A DNA stretch of 64,000 bases from an uncultured Bacteroidota bacterium. GTDB lineage: Bacteria > Bacteroidota > Bacteroidia > JADZBD01. Below, in pieces: positions 43,464 through 52,316 of this stretch. How positions within the stretch are numbered: position 1 is the first letter of the stretch; each line of letters starts with the position of its first letter. Both the position numbers and the translations under genes were made by a program. The stretch is from assembly GCA_937924855.1 (NCBI GenBank), contig CALEYQ010000074.1:1-64000 (forward strand), read 5' to 3'. The notes beneath the pieces were generated by a model. The model did no database searches. It was not told the DNA's origin and saw nothing but the letters and a program-made list of their open reading frames with translations.

Positions 43464-44270
43464 ATGAACCTGAAACCCGAAGAAATTTTTCCCCTGCTCG
43501 CCCTTACCTCAGTAAAGGCCGGATTGGAAATTCTGGCCATAAGAAAATCGGGTTTTTCAGTAGAAACAAAATCCGATTTCAGTCCGGTTACCCTGGCTGA
43601 CCAAAAAGCGGGAAGCCTGATTGAAAAGGAACTAAAAGTTACGGGCATTCCCGTTTTAAGCGAGGAGGGAAAGAAAATTCCCTATGAAGTGCGTTCCCGG
43701 TGGGAAAAATTCTGGCTCGTGGACCCCCTCGACGGAACCAAGGAATTCATACGGGGCGGAAATGATTTTACCGTAAATATTTCTCTCATTGAAAACGGAA
43801 ATCCGGTAATGGGCATCGTGTTTGTCCCCGAAACCGGACTCATGTATTATGCCGACCCCATTTCCGGTGCCTTGAAATTCAGGATTGGGAAAGAACAATA
43901 CCAACAAGATGTTTTTCCCTTTTCCCTGGCACAGGGAAAAAGGCTTCCCAACCGGCAGGCTTCAAGACCCTTTACCGTGGTTGCCAGCCGCAGCCACATG
44001 AATGAACCTACCCGGGATTATATAGATGACCTCAAAAAACAACATCCTGATCTGGATTTGATTTCTGCAGGCAGCTCCCTGAAATTTTGCCTTGTGGCTG
44101 AGGGCAAAGCCGATCAGTATCCCCGGTTCGGACCCACCATGGAATGGGACACCGGGGCCGGGCATGCCATTGTTCTGGGTGCAGGAAAAAAAGTTATTGT
44201 GCCCGAAACCGGAAGCCCCCTGAAGTACAACAAGGAAAATCTGCTGAACCCCGATTTCCTCGTTTGCTGA
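43464..44270 (+). CDS. cysQ: 3'(2'),5'-bisphosphate nucleotidase
   Basis: A 268-residue inositol-monophosphatase-fold enzyme that removes the 3' phosphate of PAP, the by-product of PAPS use. Metal-binding motifs are EEGKKI and WLVDPLDGTKEFI, with the late GPTMEWDTGAGHAI. The context supports CysQ: cysCDN lies divergently 1 kb away. It is cotranscribed with deoC. A 45-nt gap precedes gmd. Confidence 0.93.
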   Translation: MNLKPEEIFPLLALTSVKAGLEILAIRKSGFSVETKSDFSPVTLADQKAGSLIEKELKVTGIPVLSEEGKKIPYEVRSRWEKFWLVDPLDGTKEFIRGGNDFTVNISLIENGNPVMGIVFVPETGLMYYADPISGALKFRIGKEQYQQDVFPFSLAQGKRLPNRQASRPFTVVASRSHMNEPTRDYIDDLKKQHPDLDLISAGSSLKFCLVAEGKADQYPRFGPTMEWDTGAGHAIVLGAGKKVIVPETGSPLKYNKENLLNPDFLVC

Positions 44271-44315
44271 ATCCCCTTTTCAGGCATTCTTCGTATTATT
44301 GCATAAACCAAATGC

Positions 44316-45404
44316 ATGGGAAAAAGAGCATTAATTACGGGTATTACCGGACAGGATGGAGCCTACCTTGCTGAACTTCTGATTTCCAAAGGGTATGAAG
44401 TTCACGGCATTAAAAGAAGGAGCTCTTTGTTTAATACCGCCAGAATAGATCACCTGTATCAGGATCTTCATGAAAAAGGAGTAAAGCTCTTTTTGCACTA
44501 CGGCGACCTCACCGACAGTACCAATTTGATTCGCATTGTACAGGAAACACAACCCGACGAAATTTATAATCTGGCTGCTCAATCCCATGTTAAAGTTTCC
44601 TTTGAAACACCCGAATATACCGCCAATGCCGATGCCCTTGGCACCCTGCGACTGCTGGAAGCCATCCGGATTCTGAAGCTGAAAGATAAAACCCGGTTTT
44701 ATCAGGCATCTACCTCGGAAATGTACGGACTGGTACAGGAAATTCCTCAGCGGGAAACAACACCCTTTTATCCCCGTTCCCCTTACGGGGTGGCAAAACT
44801 TTATGGTTATTGGATTGCCAAAAATTACCGGGAAGCTTACGGATATTTTACCTGCAATGGAATTCTTTTCAACCACGAAAGTCCTGTTCGGGGGGAAACT
44901 TTTGTTACCCGGAAAATTACCCGTGCCGTGGCAAAAATTTATCACGGGCTTCAGAAAAAGCTTTTCCTCGGAAACCTCGATGCGGAGCGCGACTGGGGCC
45001 ATGCCAAAGATTTCGTGGAAGGCATGTATGCCATGATGCAACAGGAAAAGGGCGATGATTATGTGCTGGCCACCGGCGTAAAAATTACGGTGCGGGAGTT
45101 TGTTTCCCGTTCTTTCAAAGAGGCCGGAATTGATATTGAATGGCAGGGCAAAGGATCCGAGGAAAAAGGAATCAATAAAAAAACAGGCGAGGTGGTAGTT
45201 GAGATTGACAAAGAATATTTCCGACCTTCCGAAGTAGATTGCCTCATCGGAGATGCTTCCAAAGCCCGTAAAATTTTAAAGTGGGAACCGAAATATACCG
45301 TGGATGATTTGATAAAAGAGATGGTAGCATCTGACCTCAAACTTTTTGAACGGGATAAATACCTTCTGGAAGGAGGACACGACATCCGTTTCGAAGCCGA
45401 ATAA
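44316..45404 (+). CDS. gmd: GDP-mannose 4,6-dehydratase
   Basis: A 362-residue extended SDR that makes GDP-4-keto-6-deoxymannose from GDP-mannose. The NADP motif GITGQDGAYLAELL is at about 8-21, with IKRRSSLFNT, the active-site Thr/Glu segment ASTSEMYG, and YxxxK as YGVAK. The C-terminal RPSEVDCLIGDASKARKILKW is typical. It is directly followed by fcl after 6 nt, so the pair makes GDP-L-fucose. Confidence 0.97.
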   Translation: MGKRALITGITGQDGAYLAELLISKGYEVHGIKRRSSLFNTARIDHLYQDLHEKGVKLFLHYGDLTDSTNLIRIVQETQPDEIYNLAAQSHVKVSFETPEYTANADALGTLRLLEAIRILKLKDKTRFYQASTSEMYGLVQEIPQRETTPFYPRSPYGVAKLYGYWIAKNYREAYGYFTCNGILFNHESPVRGETFVTRKITRAVAKIYHGLQKKLFLGNLDAERDWGHAKDFVEGMYAMMQQEKGDDYVLATGVKITVREFVSRSFKEAGIDIEWQGKGSEEKGINKKTGEVVVEIDKEYFRPSEVDCLIGDASKARKILKWEPKYTVDDLIKEMVASDLKLFERDKYLLEGGHDIRFEAE

Positions 45405-45410
45405 TCTGTT

Positions 45411-46340
45411 TTGGAAAAAAACGCTCGCATATTTATTGCCGGACATCGGGGAATGGTGGGTTCAGCCATTCACCGCCTGCTCGAAAAAAAAGGATTTTCC
45501 CAATTGGTCTTGCGAACCAGTAAAGAGCTGGATCTGAGAAATCAGAAAGTAACGGAGGAATTTTTCAATATTGAAAAACCCGAATATGTTTTTTTAGCCG
45601 CGGCAAAAGTAGGAGGCATTGTAGCCAACAATACCTATCGTGCAGATTTTATTTACGATAATATTGCCCTTCAAACCAATATTATCCATTCCGCCAAAAT
45701 GGCCGGGGTTAAGAAATTACTTTTTTTAGGATCCTCCTGCATTTATCCCCGCCTGGCACCACAGCCCCTTAAAGAAGAATACCTGCTGACCGGTTTGCTC
45801 GAGCCCACCAACGAGCCTTATGCCATTGCCAAAATTGCAGGCATAAAAATGTGCGATGCGTACCGGCATCAGTACGGTTGTAATTTTATTTCGGCCATGC
45901 CTACCAACCTCTACGGCCCAAACGACAATTTTGATTTGGAAACTTCGCATGTATTACCGGCTCTTATCCGGAAAATTCATAGAGCAAAACTTGCCGGGGA
46001 TAAAGAAGTGGTTATCTGGGGAACCGGCAAGCCCTTGCGGGAATTTTTGCATGTGGATGATCTGGCCGAAGCCTGTTTGTTTCTGATGCAGCACTGGAAT
46101 GAACCCGGTCATATTAATGTAGGCAGCGGAAAAGAAATTTCCATTGCGGACCTGGCCCGTCTGACCGCGGGAGTGATAGGATATAATGGATCTTTTGTTT
46201 TCGATACCACGAAACCCGATGGCACACCCAGAAAACTGATGGATGTTTCCCGGATAAACAAGCTGGGCTGGAAACATACCATTGAACTGGAACAAGGTAT
46301 TGCCGGAGTGTATGAAAGTGTGAAAAAAAACCTGAGCTGA
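45411..46340 (+). CDS. fcl: GDP-L-fucose synthase
   Basis: A 309-residue epimerase/reductase that completes GDP-L-fucose. The cofactor motif GHRGMVGSAI is near the start, and the catalytic signature is YAIAK (NEPYAIAKIAG), with SSCIYP and the late REFLHVDDLAEA. Start is TTG at 45411, 6 nt after gmd; no ATG gives the complete Rossmann strand. The next gene follows after 3 nt. Confidence 0.96.
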   Translation: MEKNARIFIAGHRGMVGSAIHRLLEKKGFSQLVLRTSKELDLRNQKVTEEFFNIEKPEYVFLAAAKVGGIVANNTYRADFIYDNIALQTNIIHSAKMAGVKKLLFLGSSCIYPRLAPQPLKEEYLLTGLLEPTNEPYAIAKIAGIKMCDAYRHQYGCNFISAMPTNLYGPNDNFDLETSHVLPALIRKIHRAKLAGDKEVVIWGTGKPLREFLHVDDLAEACLFLMQHWNEPGHINVGSGKEISIADLARLTAGVIGYNGSFVFDTTKPDGTPRKLMDVSRINKLGWKHTIELEQGIAGVYESVKKNLS

Positions 46341-46343
46341 AAC

Positions 46344-47972
46344 ATGGCATCGGTACGCGGATTTATTGGGGGCTTCATCATTTTTGCAGGTGTTTTTTTT
46401 CCGGGAAAACTTGGGGCTCAGTTTTTTTTAGAGCAGGGCCTTCGCCTCGAATACGAATCTTTTGCGGCCCGCGACACAACCAATCCCAATATCCCCACCG
46501 CCTTGTTCCCACAAAATCCGGGTTCCGACCATCCCGAATTTATCCGCTCCTGTTTCCGCACTGGAAAAGTGAATTTGAAAACCCGCAAATATGGTTTTTT
46601 CCGAAAGCTGCTGGATGAATCCCTGATAAAAGTTTCCGATTCGGCCAAGGGTTTTTCCCTGAGTGCCGACCCTTTGTTTCAGTTCGAATGGACCAACGAT
46701 CAGAACAAGCCCGACACAAGCTATTTCAGGAATACCAGGGGTTACAGGATTCGCGGCTCGGGAAAAAAATTCGGATTCGAATCCTGGTTTCTGGAAAATC
46801 AGAGTGCTTTTCCCGATTATATCGACTCCATGGTAAGGGTAACGGGTGTGGTTCCGGGTTTGGGAAGGTGGAAAAAAGTAAAATTCAAACCCTACGATTT
46901 TGCCCTCGCCGGAGGAACTTTTTATTTCAGAGCCTGTCCCAATTTTGAAGTGTCGGCCGGACATGGGAAATTTTTTGTGGGCAATGGATACCGTTCCCTG
47001 TTTTTATCCGACAATGCCTTTAATTATCCCTTTTTAAAATTGCAGGGAAGCTATAAACGCTTTTCCCATACTCTGGTTCAGGCAGTTTTAATGAATCTGA
47101 ATTCCGGTGGAACAAAAACACCTCCTTTCACGGAAAGACTGTTTCAGAAAAAGCCCTTTCAGTTCCAGTTGCTGGAATATACCATTCCCGGAAAAATTTC
47201 TCTGGGTTATTTTCAAGGGCTTATCGGCGCTGCCAACGACAGCATGAATCATTTTCGGCCGGGAACTTCCTGGTTTTTCCCCATTCCCTTTGTGGCTCCC
47301 TTGATCAACGGTTTTCATGGCAAAGAAAATACCGTGGCCGGATTTAATGTTTATGCACGGGTTTACAAAACCCTGGGTATTTACGGTCAGTGGGTGGTGG
47401 ATGGTTTTCCCAAGGGAAGGGTAGGGGGATCATTACGTAACAAACAAGCCTGGCAGGCGGGGATCAATTACCTGAATGTGGCCGGTATCAATAACCTGCA
47501 TCTTCGGGCCGAATACAACCGGGCGAGGCCCTACACTTACAGTCATGAATTACCGGCCCAGTCCTGGACGCATTATAACCAGGCCCTGGCACATCCCCTG
47601 GGTGGAAATTTTGAGGAATGGTATTTTTCACTTTCTTACAGGGTTCACCGGTTCTCTGTTTCCCTTTCCTTGAATATGGCCCATCAGGGTAAGGACTCCC
47701 TCGGAAATCATTTCGGTTCCAACCCCCTGCAATCCGATCTGAATGCATTTTACGGACCCGAATCAACCATCAATGAAATGTTTCAGGGCAGGGAAACCAA
47801 TATCCTCAACCAGCGCGCCATGGTTTCTTATCTGGTTAATCCCGCGTATAATTTTGTGCTGTTTGCCGGTGCCGGGGTTCGGGAATCCGGGCAGGCAGGA
47901 GTAAAACAGAAAACACCCCTGGTATTTTTCGGGCTCAAAACCGCCCTCTGGAATCAGTATCTCGACTTCTGA
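46344..47972 (+). CDS. Wzi/RemB-like outer-membrane beta-barrel protein (copy 1)
   Basis: A 542-residue protein with a signal peptide (ending KLGAQ near 26) and a beta-barrel-like pattern. It has the segment GHGKFFVGNGYRSLFLSDNAFNYPFLKLQG-type block (about 208-236) and a later ARPYTYSHELPAQSWTHYNQALAHPLGGNF region (about 393-421). The same blocks occur in the paralogue 1.2 kb downstream. They recall capsule-assembly Wzi-family and gliding RemB proteins of Bacteroidota. It follows fcl by 3 nt, so a role in surface-polysaccharide attachment or export is likely. The family call is by motif memory and the exact function is unknown. Confidence 0.7.
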   Translation: MASVRGFIGGFIIFAGVFFPGKLGAQFFLEQGLRLEYESFAARDTTNPNIPTALFPQNPGSDHPEFIRSCFRTGKVNLKTRKYGFFRKLLDESLIKVSDSAKGFSLSADPLFQFEWTNDQNKPDTSYFRNTRGYRIRGSGKKFGFESWFLENQSAFPDYIDSMVRVTGVVPGLGRWKKVKFKPYDFALAGGTFYFRACPNFEVSAGHGKFFVGNGYRSLFLSDNAFNYPFLKLQGSYKRFSHTLVQAVLMNLNSGGTKTPPFTERLFQKKPFQFQLLEYTIPGKISLGYFQGLIGAANDSMNHFRPGTSWFFPIPFVAPLINGFHGKENTVAGFNVYARVYKTLGIYGQWVVDGFPKGRVGGSLRNKQAWQAGINYLNVAGINNLHLRAEYNRARPYTYSHELPAQSWTHYNQALAHPLGGNFEEWYFSLSYRVHRFSVSLSLNMAHQGKDSLGNHFGSNPLQSDLNAFYGPESTINEMFQGRETNILNQRAMVSYLVNPAYNFVLFAGAGVRESGQAGVKQKTPLVFFGLKTALWNQYLDF

Positions 47973-47982
47973 ACCGGCGGAA

Positions 47983-48013
47983 TTGCCTGAAAAACAGATT
48001 TTTTGTAAATTTG
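47983..48013 (+). promoter_or_regulatory. Promoter of the WecA/MraY-type transferase gene
   Basis: TTG at 47983-47985, a 20-nt spacer and TAAATTTG at 48006-48013, in the 60-nt gap after the first Wzi-like gene and 19 nt before the TTG start. Confidence 0.55.
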
Positions 48014-48032
48014 CAGGTAAAATTTTCCTCCC

Positions 48033-49178
48033 TTGGGATTCCTTGTAATAGCCTTTCTTACCGCCTTGTTTGTTTCGTTATTGTGCATACCTCCATTGAT
48101 TAAGGTGGCCATTCTGAAGCGACTTTTCGATGAGCCCGGTGGGCGGAAACTTCATACCCGGATGATTCCTACCATTGGAGGTATTATCATTTTTGCAGCT
48201 ACCCTCTTTAGTTTCGGCCTTTGGTTCCCAAGCGACGACCTTTTCCGCCTTACTCCGAACCTTGAAGTTTTTTCCCGCATTCAGCTTGAATCGGTAAGCC
48301 AGAAGGCATTGCACAGCATCGATGATTTCAAATACATGCTGGCCACCATTCTCATTTTGTTTTTTGTAGGAGTTAAAGACGATATCATCGGAACGGCTCC
48401 CATCAAAAAACTGGCAGCGCATATTCTGGTAGGTCTTATTCTGGTTTTGATGGCCGATGTGCGCATAACTTCAATGCACGGAATTTTCGGGGTTTATGCC
48501 CTGCCCCAGTGGGCATCTGTTTTTCTGTCGCTGTTTACCATAATTGTTATTATTAATGCCTTTAACCTGATTGATGGTGTTGACGGCCTGGCTGCCGGAG
48601 TTGGTTTTATTGCCTCTATGGCTTTTGGAACCTGGTTCTATCTGGCCGGAGATATGGTACTTTCCATGCTCAGCTTTTCACTGGCAGGATCATTGCTTGG
48701 TTTTTTGGTCTTCAATTTCAATCCCGCCAAAATTTTTATGGGCGATTCCGGATCATTGGTAATTGGTCTTATCCTGGCCTTCCTGGCCATACGCCTCATT
48801 GAATTCAGCCCAGGCTCCATCAAAAGCTCATTGCTTCTGGATATTTCAAGACCCGTTTTTGCCATGAGTGTGCTGGTGTATCCTTTGGTTGATACCCTCC
48901 GGATTTTTATTTTCCGGCTGGTGCGCGGTGTATCGCCCTTCTCGGCCGACCGGAATCACATCCATCATCAGATTCTGGATCTGGGTTTTTCCCATAAGCA
49001 AACGGTACTCCTTCTTTATGTAATGAACCTGTTCGTTATTGCCCTTGCCGTTTTGCTCCGGAATATGGATACCAGTTTATCGGTGATTGTTATAGGATCC
49101 ATTGTTATTTTGCTCAGTCAGCTTCCCTTCCTCTTTAAGAAAATCAGGAACGGTATTAAAAAAGACATCATACTTTGA
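48033..49178 (+). CDS. WecA/MraY-type undecaprenyl-phosphate sugar-1-phosphate transferase
   Basis: A 381-residue polytopic membrane enzyme that starts lipid-linked glycan synthesis by moving a sugar-1-phosphate, usually GlcNAc-1-P, to undecaprenyl phosphate. Family motifs: FDEPGGRKLHTRMIPTIGG near the start, the catalytic VKDDIIG, NAFNLIDGVDGLAAG, FMGDSGSLVIG and the sugar-specificity loop ADRNHIHHQILD (HIHH type, typical of WecA). About ten helices. Start is TTG. Its stop overlaps the next TTG start by 4 nt. The context suits O-antigen or exopolysaccharide rather than peptidoglycan. Confidence 0.9.
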   Translation: MGFLVIAFLTALFVSLLCIPPLIKVAILKRLFDEPGGRKLHTRMIPTIGGIIIFAATLFSFGLWFPSDDLFRLTPNLEVFSRIQLESVSQKALHSIDDFKYMLATILILFFVGVKDDIIGTAPIKKLAAHILVGLILVLMADVRITSMHGIFGVYALPQWASVFLSLFTIIVIINAFNLIDGVDGLAAGVGFIASMAFGTWFYLAGDMVLSMLSFSLAGSLLGFLVFNFNPAKIFMGDSGSLVIGLILAFLAIRLIEFSPGSIKSSLLLDISRPVFAMSVLVYPLVDTLRIFIFRLVRGVSPFSADRNHIHHQILDLGFSHKQTVLLLYVMNLFVIALAVLLRNMDTSLSVIVIGSIVILLSQLPFLFKKIRNGIKKDIIL

Positions 49179-50743
49179 GAGTTTTTTCCTTTGGAATCTA
49201 TTGTCTTTTTGCATTGGCATTTCCGGTTCCCACCCTGGCCCAGATTTTTCTTCCGCTGAACAATACCCTTCACGAACTTGCCCTTTGCCGCGAGAACGGA
49301 ACCTTTCATGAACAGATAAAACCCTTTCGACTTTCGGATGTTCCTTCGATTGATACCAGCCTCAACTTCTCCAGCAAATCAAAGCACAGAGGTCAGGATA
49401 TTTTTGACCTGACGGTTTATCCACTCCTTGATATTTCCGGAGGATCTGAATCCGGTAAAAGCGATATGCCCTTCCGTACAGAGGCGGGTGCAGGTTTTAC
49501 CCTGATTCCGGGCGACCGGAGATTTTCGCTGAATGCCAATGTAAGCGCATCCTGGTTTCGTCCCCTGGGTTATGTTGATTCGGTTGTTCGTGTTTCGGGG
49601 TTTGAACCGGGATTTGGAAGGGCTTTTGGAGACAGCTCCGGATACAGTTCGGCCTATGCCGATTTTGCCGCCGTGTTCGCACCGAAAAAACACCTTTCGT
49701 TTGCCCTGGGCCGTGGAAAACATTTCTGGGGACCGGGATTCCGGAGTTTGTTTCTCAGTGATGCCGCACCGGCATATCCTTATTTTAATTTCCGGGGAGA
49801 GGTTTGGAAACTGAAATACTCATTCCTGCTTTCCATGCATACCGATGCCACACATCCATCGCAAATGAAAGCCGATTTCAACAGGAAATACGCCGTATCT
49901 CATTTTTTAAGTTGGAACGCCACTCCCAAATGGAATTTTTCATTTTTCGAAACCGTAATCTGGCAGGGCAGCGATTCGCTCCGCAACCGGAATTTCGATG
50001 TGAATTATATCAACCCCTTTATTTTTTTCCGGCCGGTTGAATTTTCATTGGGCTCCTCCGATAATGTGCTGATGGGTTTTTCCTTCAAGCACAAACCCTG
50101 TCGCTGGTTTCAATGGTACGGGCAATTCCTGATCGACGAGTTTTTGCTTAAAGAAATAAAAGCCGATGTGGGTGAGTTTTTCTTTCCCGACGACGCGAAC
50201 GATTCGGGGTGGTGGGCCAATAAATATGGCATTCAGGTGGGGTGGAAGGCTCCCAATGCCTTTACCCTTAAAAATCTGGTTTTGCAGCAGGAATTTAATA
50301 CCGTAAGGCCCTTTACTTATGCCCACGGCAGCGTGCAGCAAAATTACGGGCATTCCGGAATGGCTCTCGCCCATCCTCTGGGCGCCAACTTTTACGAATG
50401 GGTTCACACCCTGACCTACCTGTATAAAAAATTCCAGGTGGAAGGGTTCTGGGGCAGTGCCAGCGTTGGTCGCGACAGCACCGGAATTAATTTCGGTTCC
50501 AACATATTTCGTTCCTATGCCTCGCGCTACAGCGAGTATGGGAACCTTACCGCTCAGGGCCTGAAAACAAAAATTAAAAACGGAGCCATCAGGGTTTCCT
50601 GGCTCCTGCAAAAAAACTACGGCCTGTATGCCGATCTGGGCTTCCGTTACCGGGAGGAGAGGAACCCCCATGCCACCCAAATCACCCGTTTTTTCTTTGC
50701 CGGTATCCATACCACATTATGGAACCGGAATACCGAATTTTGA
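49175..50743 (+). CDS. Wzi/RemB-like outer-membrane beta-barrel protein (copy 2)
   Basis: A 522-residue paralogue of the gene at 46344, with a signal peptide (FPVPTLAQ at about 16-23). Shared blocks are LGRGKHFWGPGFRSLFLSDAAPAYPYFNFRGE-like and NTVRPFTYAHGSVQQNYGHSGMALAHPLGANFYEW. Both copies end in a short WN(R/Q)-x-(T/L)-(E/D)F tail, which fits an outer-membrane barrel. Start is TTG, overlapping the transferase gene by 4 nt. A partner of the transferase in surface-glycan display is inferred. Confidence 0.7.
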   Translation: MRVFSFGIYCLFALAFPVPTLAQIFLPLNNTLHELALCRENGTFHEQIKPFRLSDVPSIDTSLNFSSKSKHRGQDIFDLTVYPLLDISGGSESGKSDMPFRTEAGAGFTLIPGDRRFSLNANVSASWFRPLGYVDSVVRVSGFEPGFGRAFGDSSGYSSAYADFAAVFAPKKHLSFALGRGKHFWGPGFRSLFLSDAAPAYPYFNFRGEVWKLKYSFLLSMHTDATHPSQMKADFNRKYAVSHFLSWNATPKWNFSFFETVIWQGSDSLRNRNFDVNYINPFIFFRPVEFSLGSSDNVLMGFSFKHKPCRWFQWYGQFLIDEFLLKEIKADVGEFFFPDDANDSGWWANKYGIQVGWKAPNAFTLKNLVLQQEFNTVRPFTYAHGSVQQNYGHSGMALAHPLGANFYEWVHTLTYLYKKFQVEGFWGSASVGRDSTGINFGSNIFRSYASRYSEYGNLTAQGLKTKIKNGAIRVSWLLQKNYGLYADLGFRYREERNPHATQITRFFFAGIHTTLWNRNTEF

Positions 50744-50776
50744 AGATTTAATCCCTTTTCCGGACAATTTTTTGCG

Positions 50777-50784
50777 TAGGTTTG
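50777..50784 (+). promoter_or_regulatory. -7 promoter element for ctaB and the oxidase cluster
   Basis: TAGGTTTG fits TAnnTTTG and ends 9 nt before ATG 50794. A TTTT at 50756-50759 could be a weak -33. The box overlaps an in-frame TTG at 50782, which argues against that start. Confidence 0.5.
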
Positions 50785-50793
50785 CCTTCGGAA

Positions 50794-51690
50794 ATGGAAC
50801 AACCCGTTTCAGAAGTTTTCGAGAAGGAAAATGCCGTGGAAAAAATTTCGGGATATCTCCAGTTTGTAAAATTTCGCCTGAGTTTCCTGGTGGTTTTTTC
50901 AGCCGCTATCGGTTTTATTTTCGGTAGTCCGTGCAGTATGGACTGCTTTCTGTTCAGCATGCTCATTTTAGGTGGTTTTCTCGTTACCGCCTCCTCCAAC
51001 GGATTTAATCAGATAATGGAACGCGACCTCGACAAGCTGATGGATCGCACCCGTAACCGGCCTCTGCCCACCGGAAAAATGAGTATTTCCGAAGCTTATG
51101 CCATTGCCACTTGTTGCGGCATTCTGGGCATAGCGGTAGTAGGTTATTTTACCAATCCCCTGAGCGGCATCCTGAGCGCCCTTTCTTTGTTTTTATACAC
51201 TTTGGTTTATACGCCCCTGAAACGCATAACCCCATTGGCGGTATTTGTGGGAGCCTTTCCCGGTGCCATTCCTCCCATGCTGGGATGGGTGGCCGCGCAA
51301 GAGGGCTTCGGTCATATCGGATTGTACGGATGGTTACTGTTTTTTATTCAGTTTATCTGGCAGTTTCCCCACTTTTGGGCCATTGCATGGGTAATGGATG
51401 AAGATTATAAAAAGGCCGGATTTATCATGCTTCCCAGCGGGCAGCGCGATAAAAGTTCCGCTTTTCAAACCCTGCTTTATACCCTTTTCCTGATCCCGAT
51501 CAGTTTATCGCCCCTGCTTTTTGGTATGTTTGGCCTCGGTCCGGCGGCGGTTATTTTGTTTGCCGGTATTGTTTTCGCCTGGCAGGCTTACGGCTTGTTC
51601 CGCGATTGCAGTACCAAAGCCGCGCAAAAACTGATGTTCGGATCGTTTTTTTACCTGCCGGTGGTACAGCTGGCCATGATTTTCGGATAA
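50794..51690 (+). CDS. ctaB: Protoheme IX farnesyltransferase (heme O synthase)
   Basis: A 298-residue UbiA-family enzyme that farnesylates heme b to heme O for the terminal oxidase. The prenyl-diphosphate motif is NQIMERDLDKLMDRTRNRPLPTG (about 71-93) and the second aspartate motif is in AWVMDEDYKKAG. About nine membrane helices. It opens the oxidase cluster and is followed 3 nt later by the first subunit III gene. Confidence 0.94.
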   Translation: MEQPVSEVFEKENAVEKISGYLQFVKFRLSFLVVFSAAIGFIFGSPCSMDCFLFSMLILGGFLVTASSNGFNQIMERDLDKLMDRTRNRPLPTGKMSISEAYAIATCCGILGIAVVGYFTNPLSGILSALSLFLYTLVYTPLKRITPLAVFVGAFPGAIPPMLGWVAAQEGFGHIGLYGWLLFFIQFIWQFPHFWAIAWVMDEDYKKAGFIMLPSGQRDKSSAFQTLLYTLFLIPISLSPLLFGMFGLGPAAVILFAGIVFAWQAYGLFRDCSTKAAQKLMFGSFFYLPVVQLAMIFG

Positions 51691-51693
51691 ACA

Positions 51694-52266
51694 ATGAAAG
51701 CACCCTTAACAGAAGAAGAATTTAAAATCCAGGTAAAGGTTAAGAAAAACCTGATGTGGATAGGTATCATCAGTATCGTAATGCTTTTCGGGGGTTTAAC
51801 CAGCGCCTATGTGGTGGCCTCGGGAAAGTCTGATTTTGTGCCGGTAGATGTTCCGCCCTTATTTTGGATCAGTGCCGTAATAATTGCAATTAGCAGTATT
51901 TCAATGATTTACGCTACTTATTCGGCCAAAAAAGGAAAGTACTCCGGGGTGTCTGCGGGGCTGCTTATTACCCTCGTTCTGGGCATAGGTTTTTCCTGGT
52001 CGCAGTTTGGGGGATGGGGACAATTGGTGGCCCAGAAGATCTTTTTTTCGGGGCATTCCTCGGGGCAGTATTTGTACATGCTCAGCGGCCTTCACCTGGC
52101 TCACCTGGCGGGCGGACTCCTTTCCCTGGTTGTAATGTGGTTCCGGTCGATGAAAAAGGCTTATACCCCGTCGAATTACCTGGGATTGGAGGTGGGAGCC
52201 ATGTATTGGCATTTCCTTGGCATTCTGTGGATATATTTATTGATCTTTTTGCACCTGGTTCGTTGA
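51694..52266 (+). CDS. Heme-copper oxidase subunit III family protein (short copy)
   Basis: A 190-residue membrane protein with five hydrophobic helices and subunit III features (LTSAYVVASG, MLSGLHLAHLAGGLLSL, EVGAMYWHFLGILWIYLLIFLHL). The WHF...WIYLL end is the most conserved part of the family. Two adjacent subunit III genes of different length are usual in bacteroidotal caa3-type clusters. Subunits I and II are not in this window. Confidence 0.88.
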   Translation: MKAPLTEEEFKIQVKVKKNLMWIGIISIVMLFGGLTSAYVVASGKSDFVPVDVPPLFWISAVIIAISSISMIYATYSAKKGKYSGVSAGLLITLVLGIGFSWSQFGGWGQLVAQKIFFSGHSSGQYLYMLSGLHLAHLAGGLLSLVVMWFRSMKKAYTPSNYLGLEVGAMYWHFLGILWIYLLIFLHLVR

Positions 52267-52316
52267 GCGTTTGAAGATTTTTAACATATTTGAACCCGTA
52301 AAAATTCTGATTTTAT

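Noticed and set aside
44331..45041. 236-codon open frame on the minus strand
   Set aside because: Antisense shadow of gmd; low-complexity translation with no family features.
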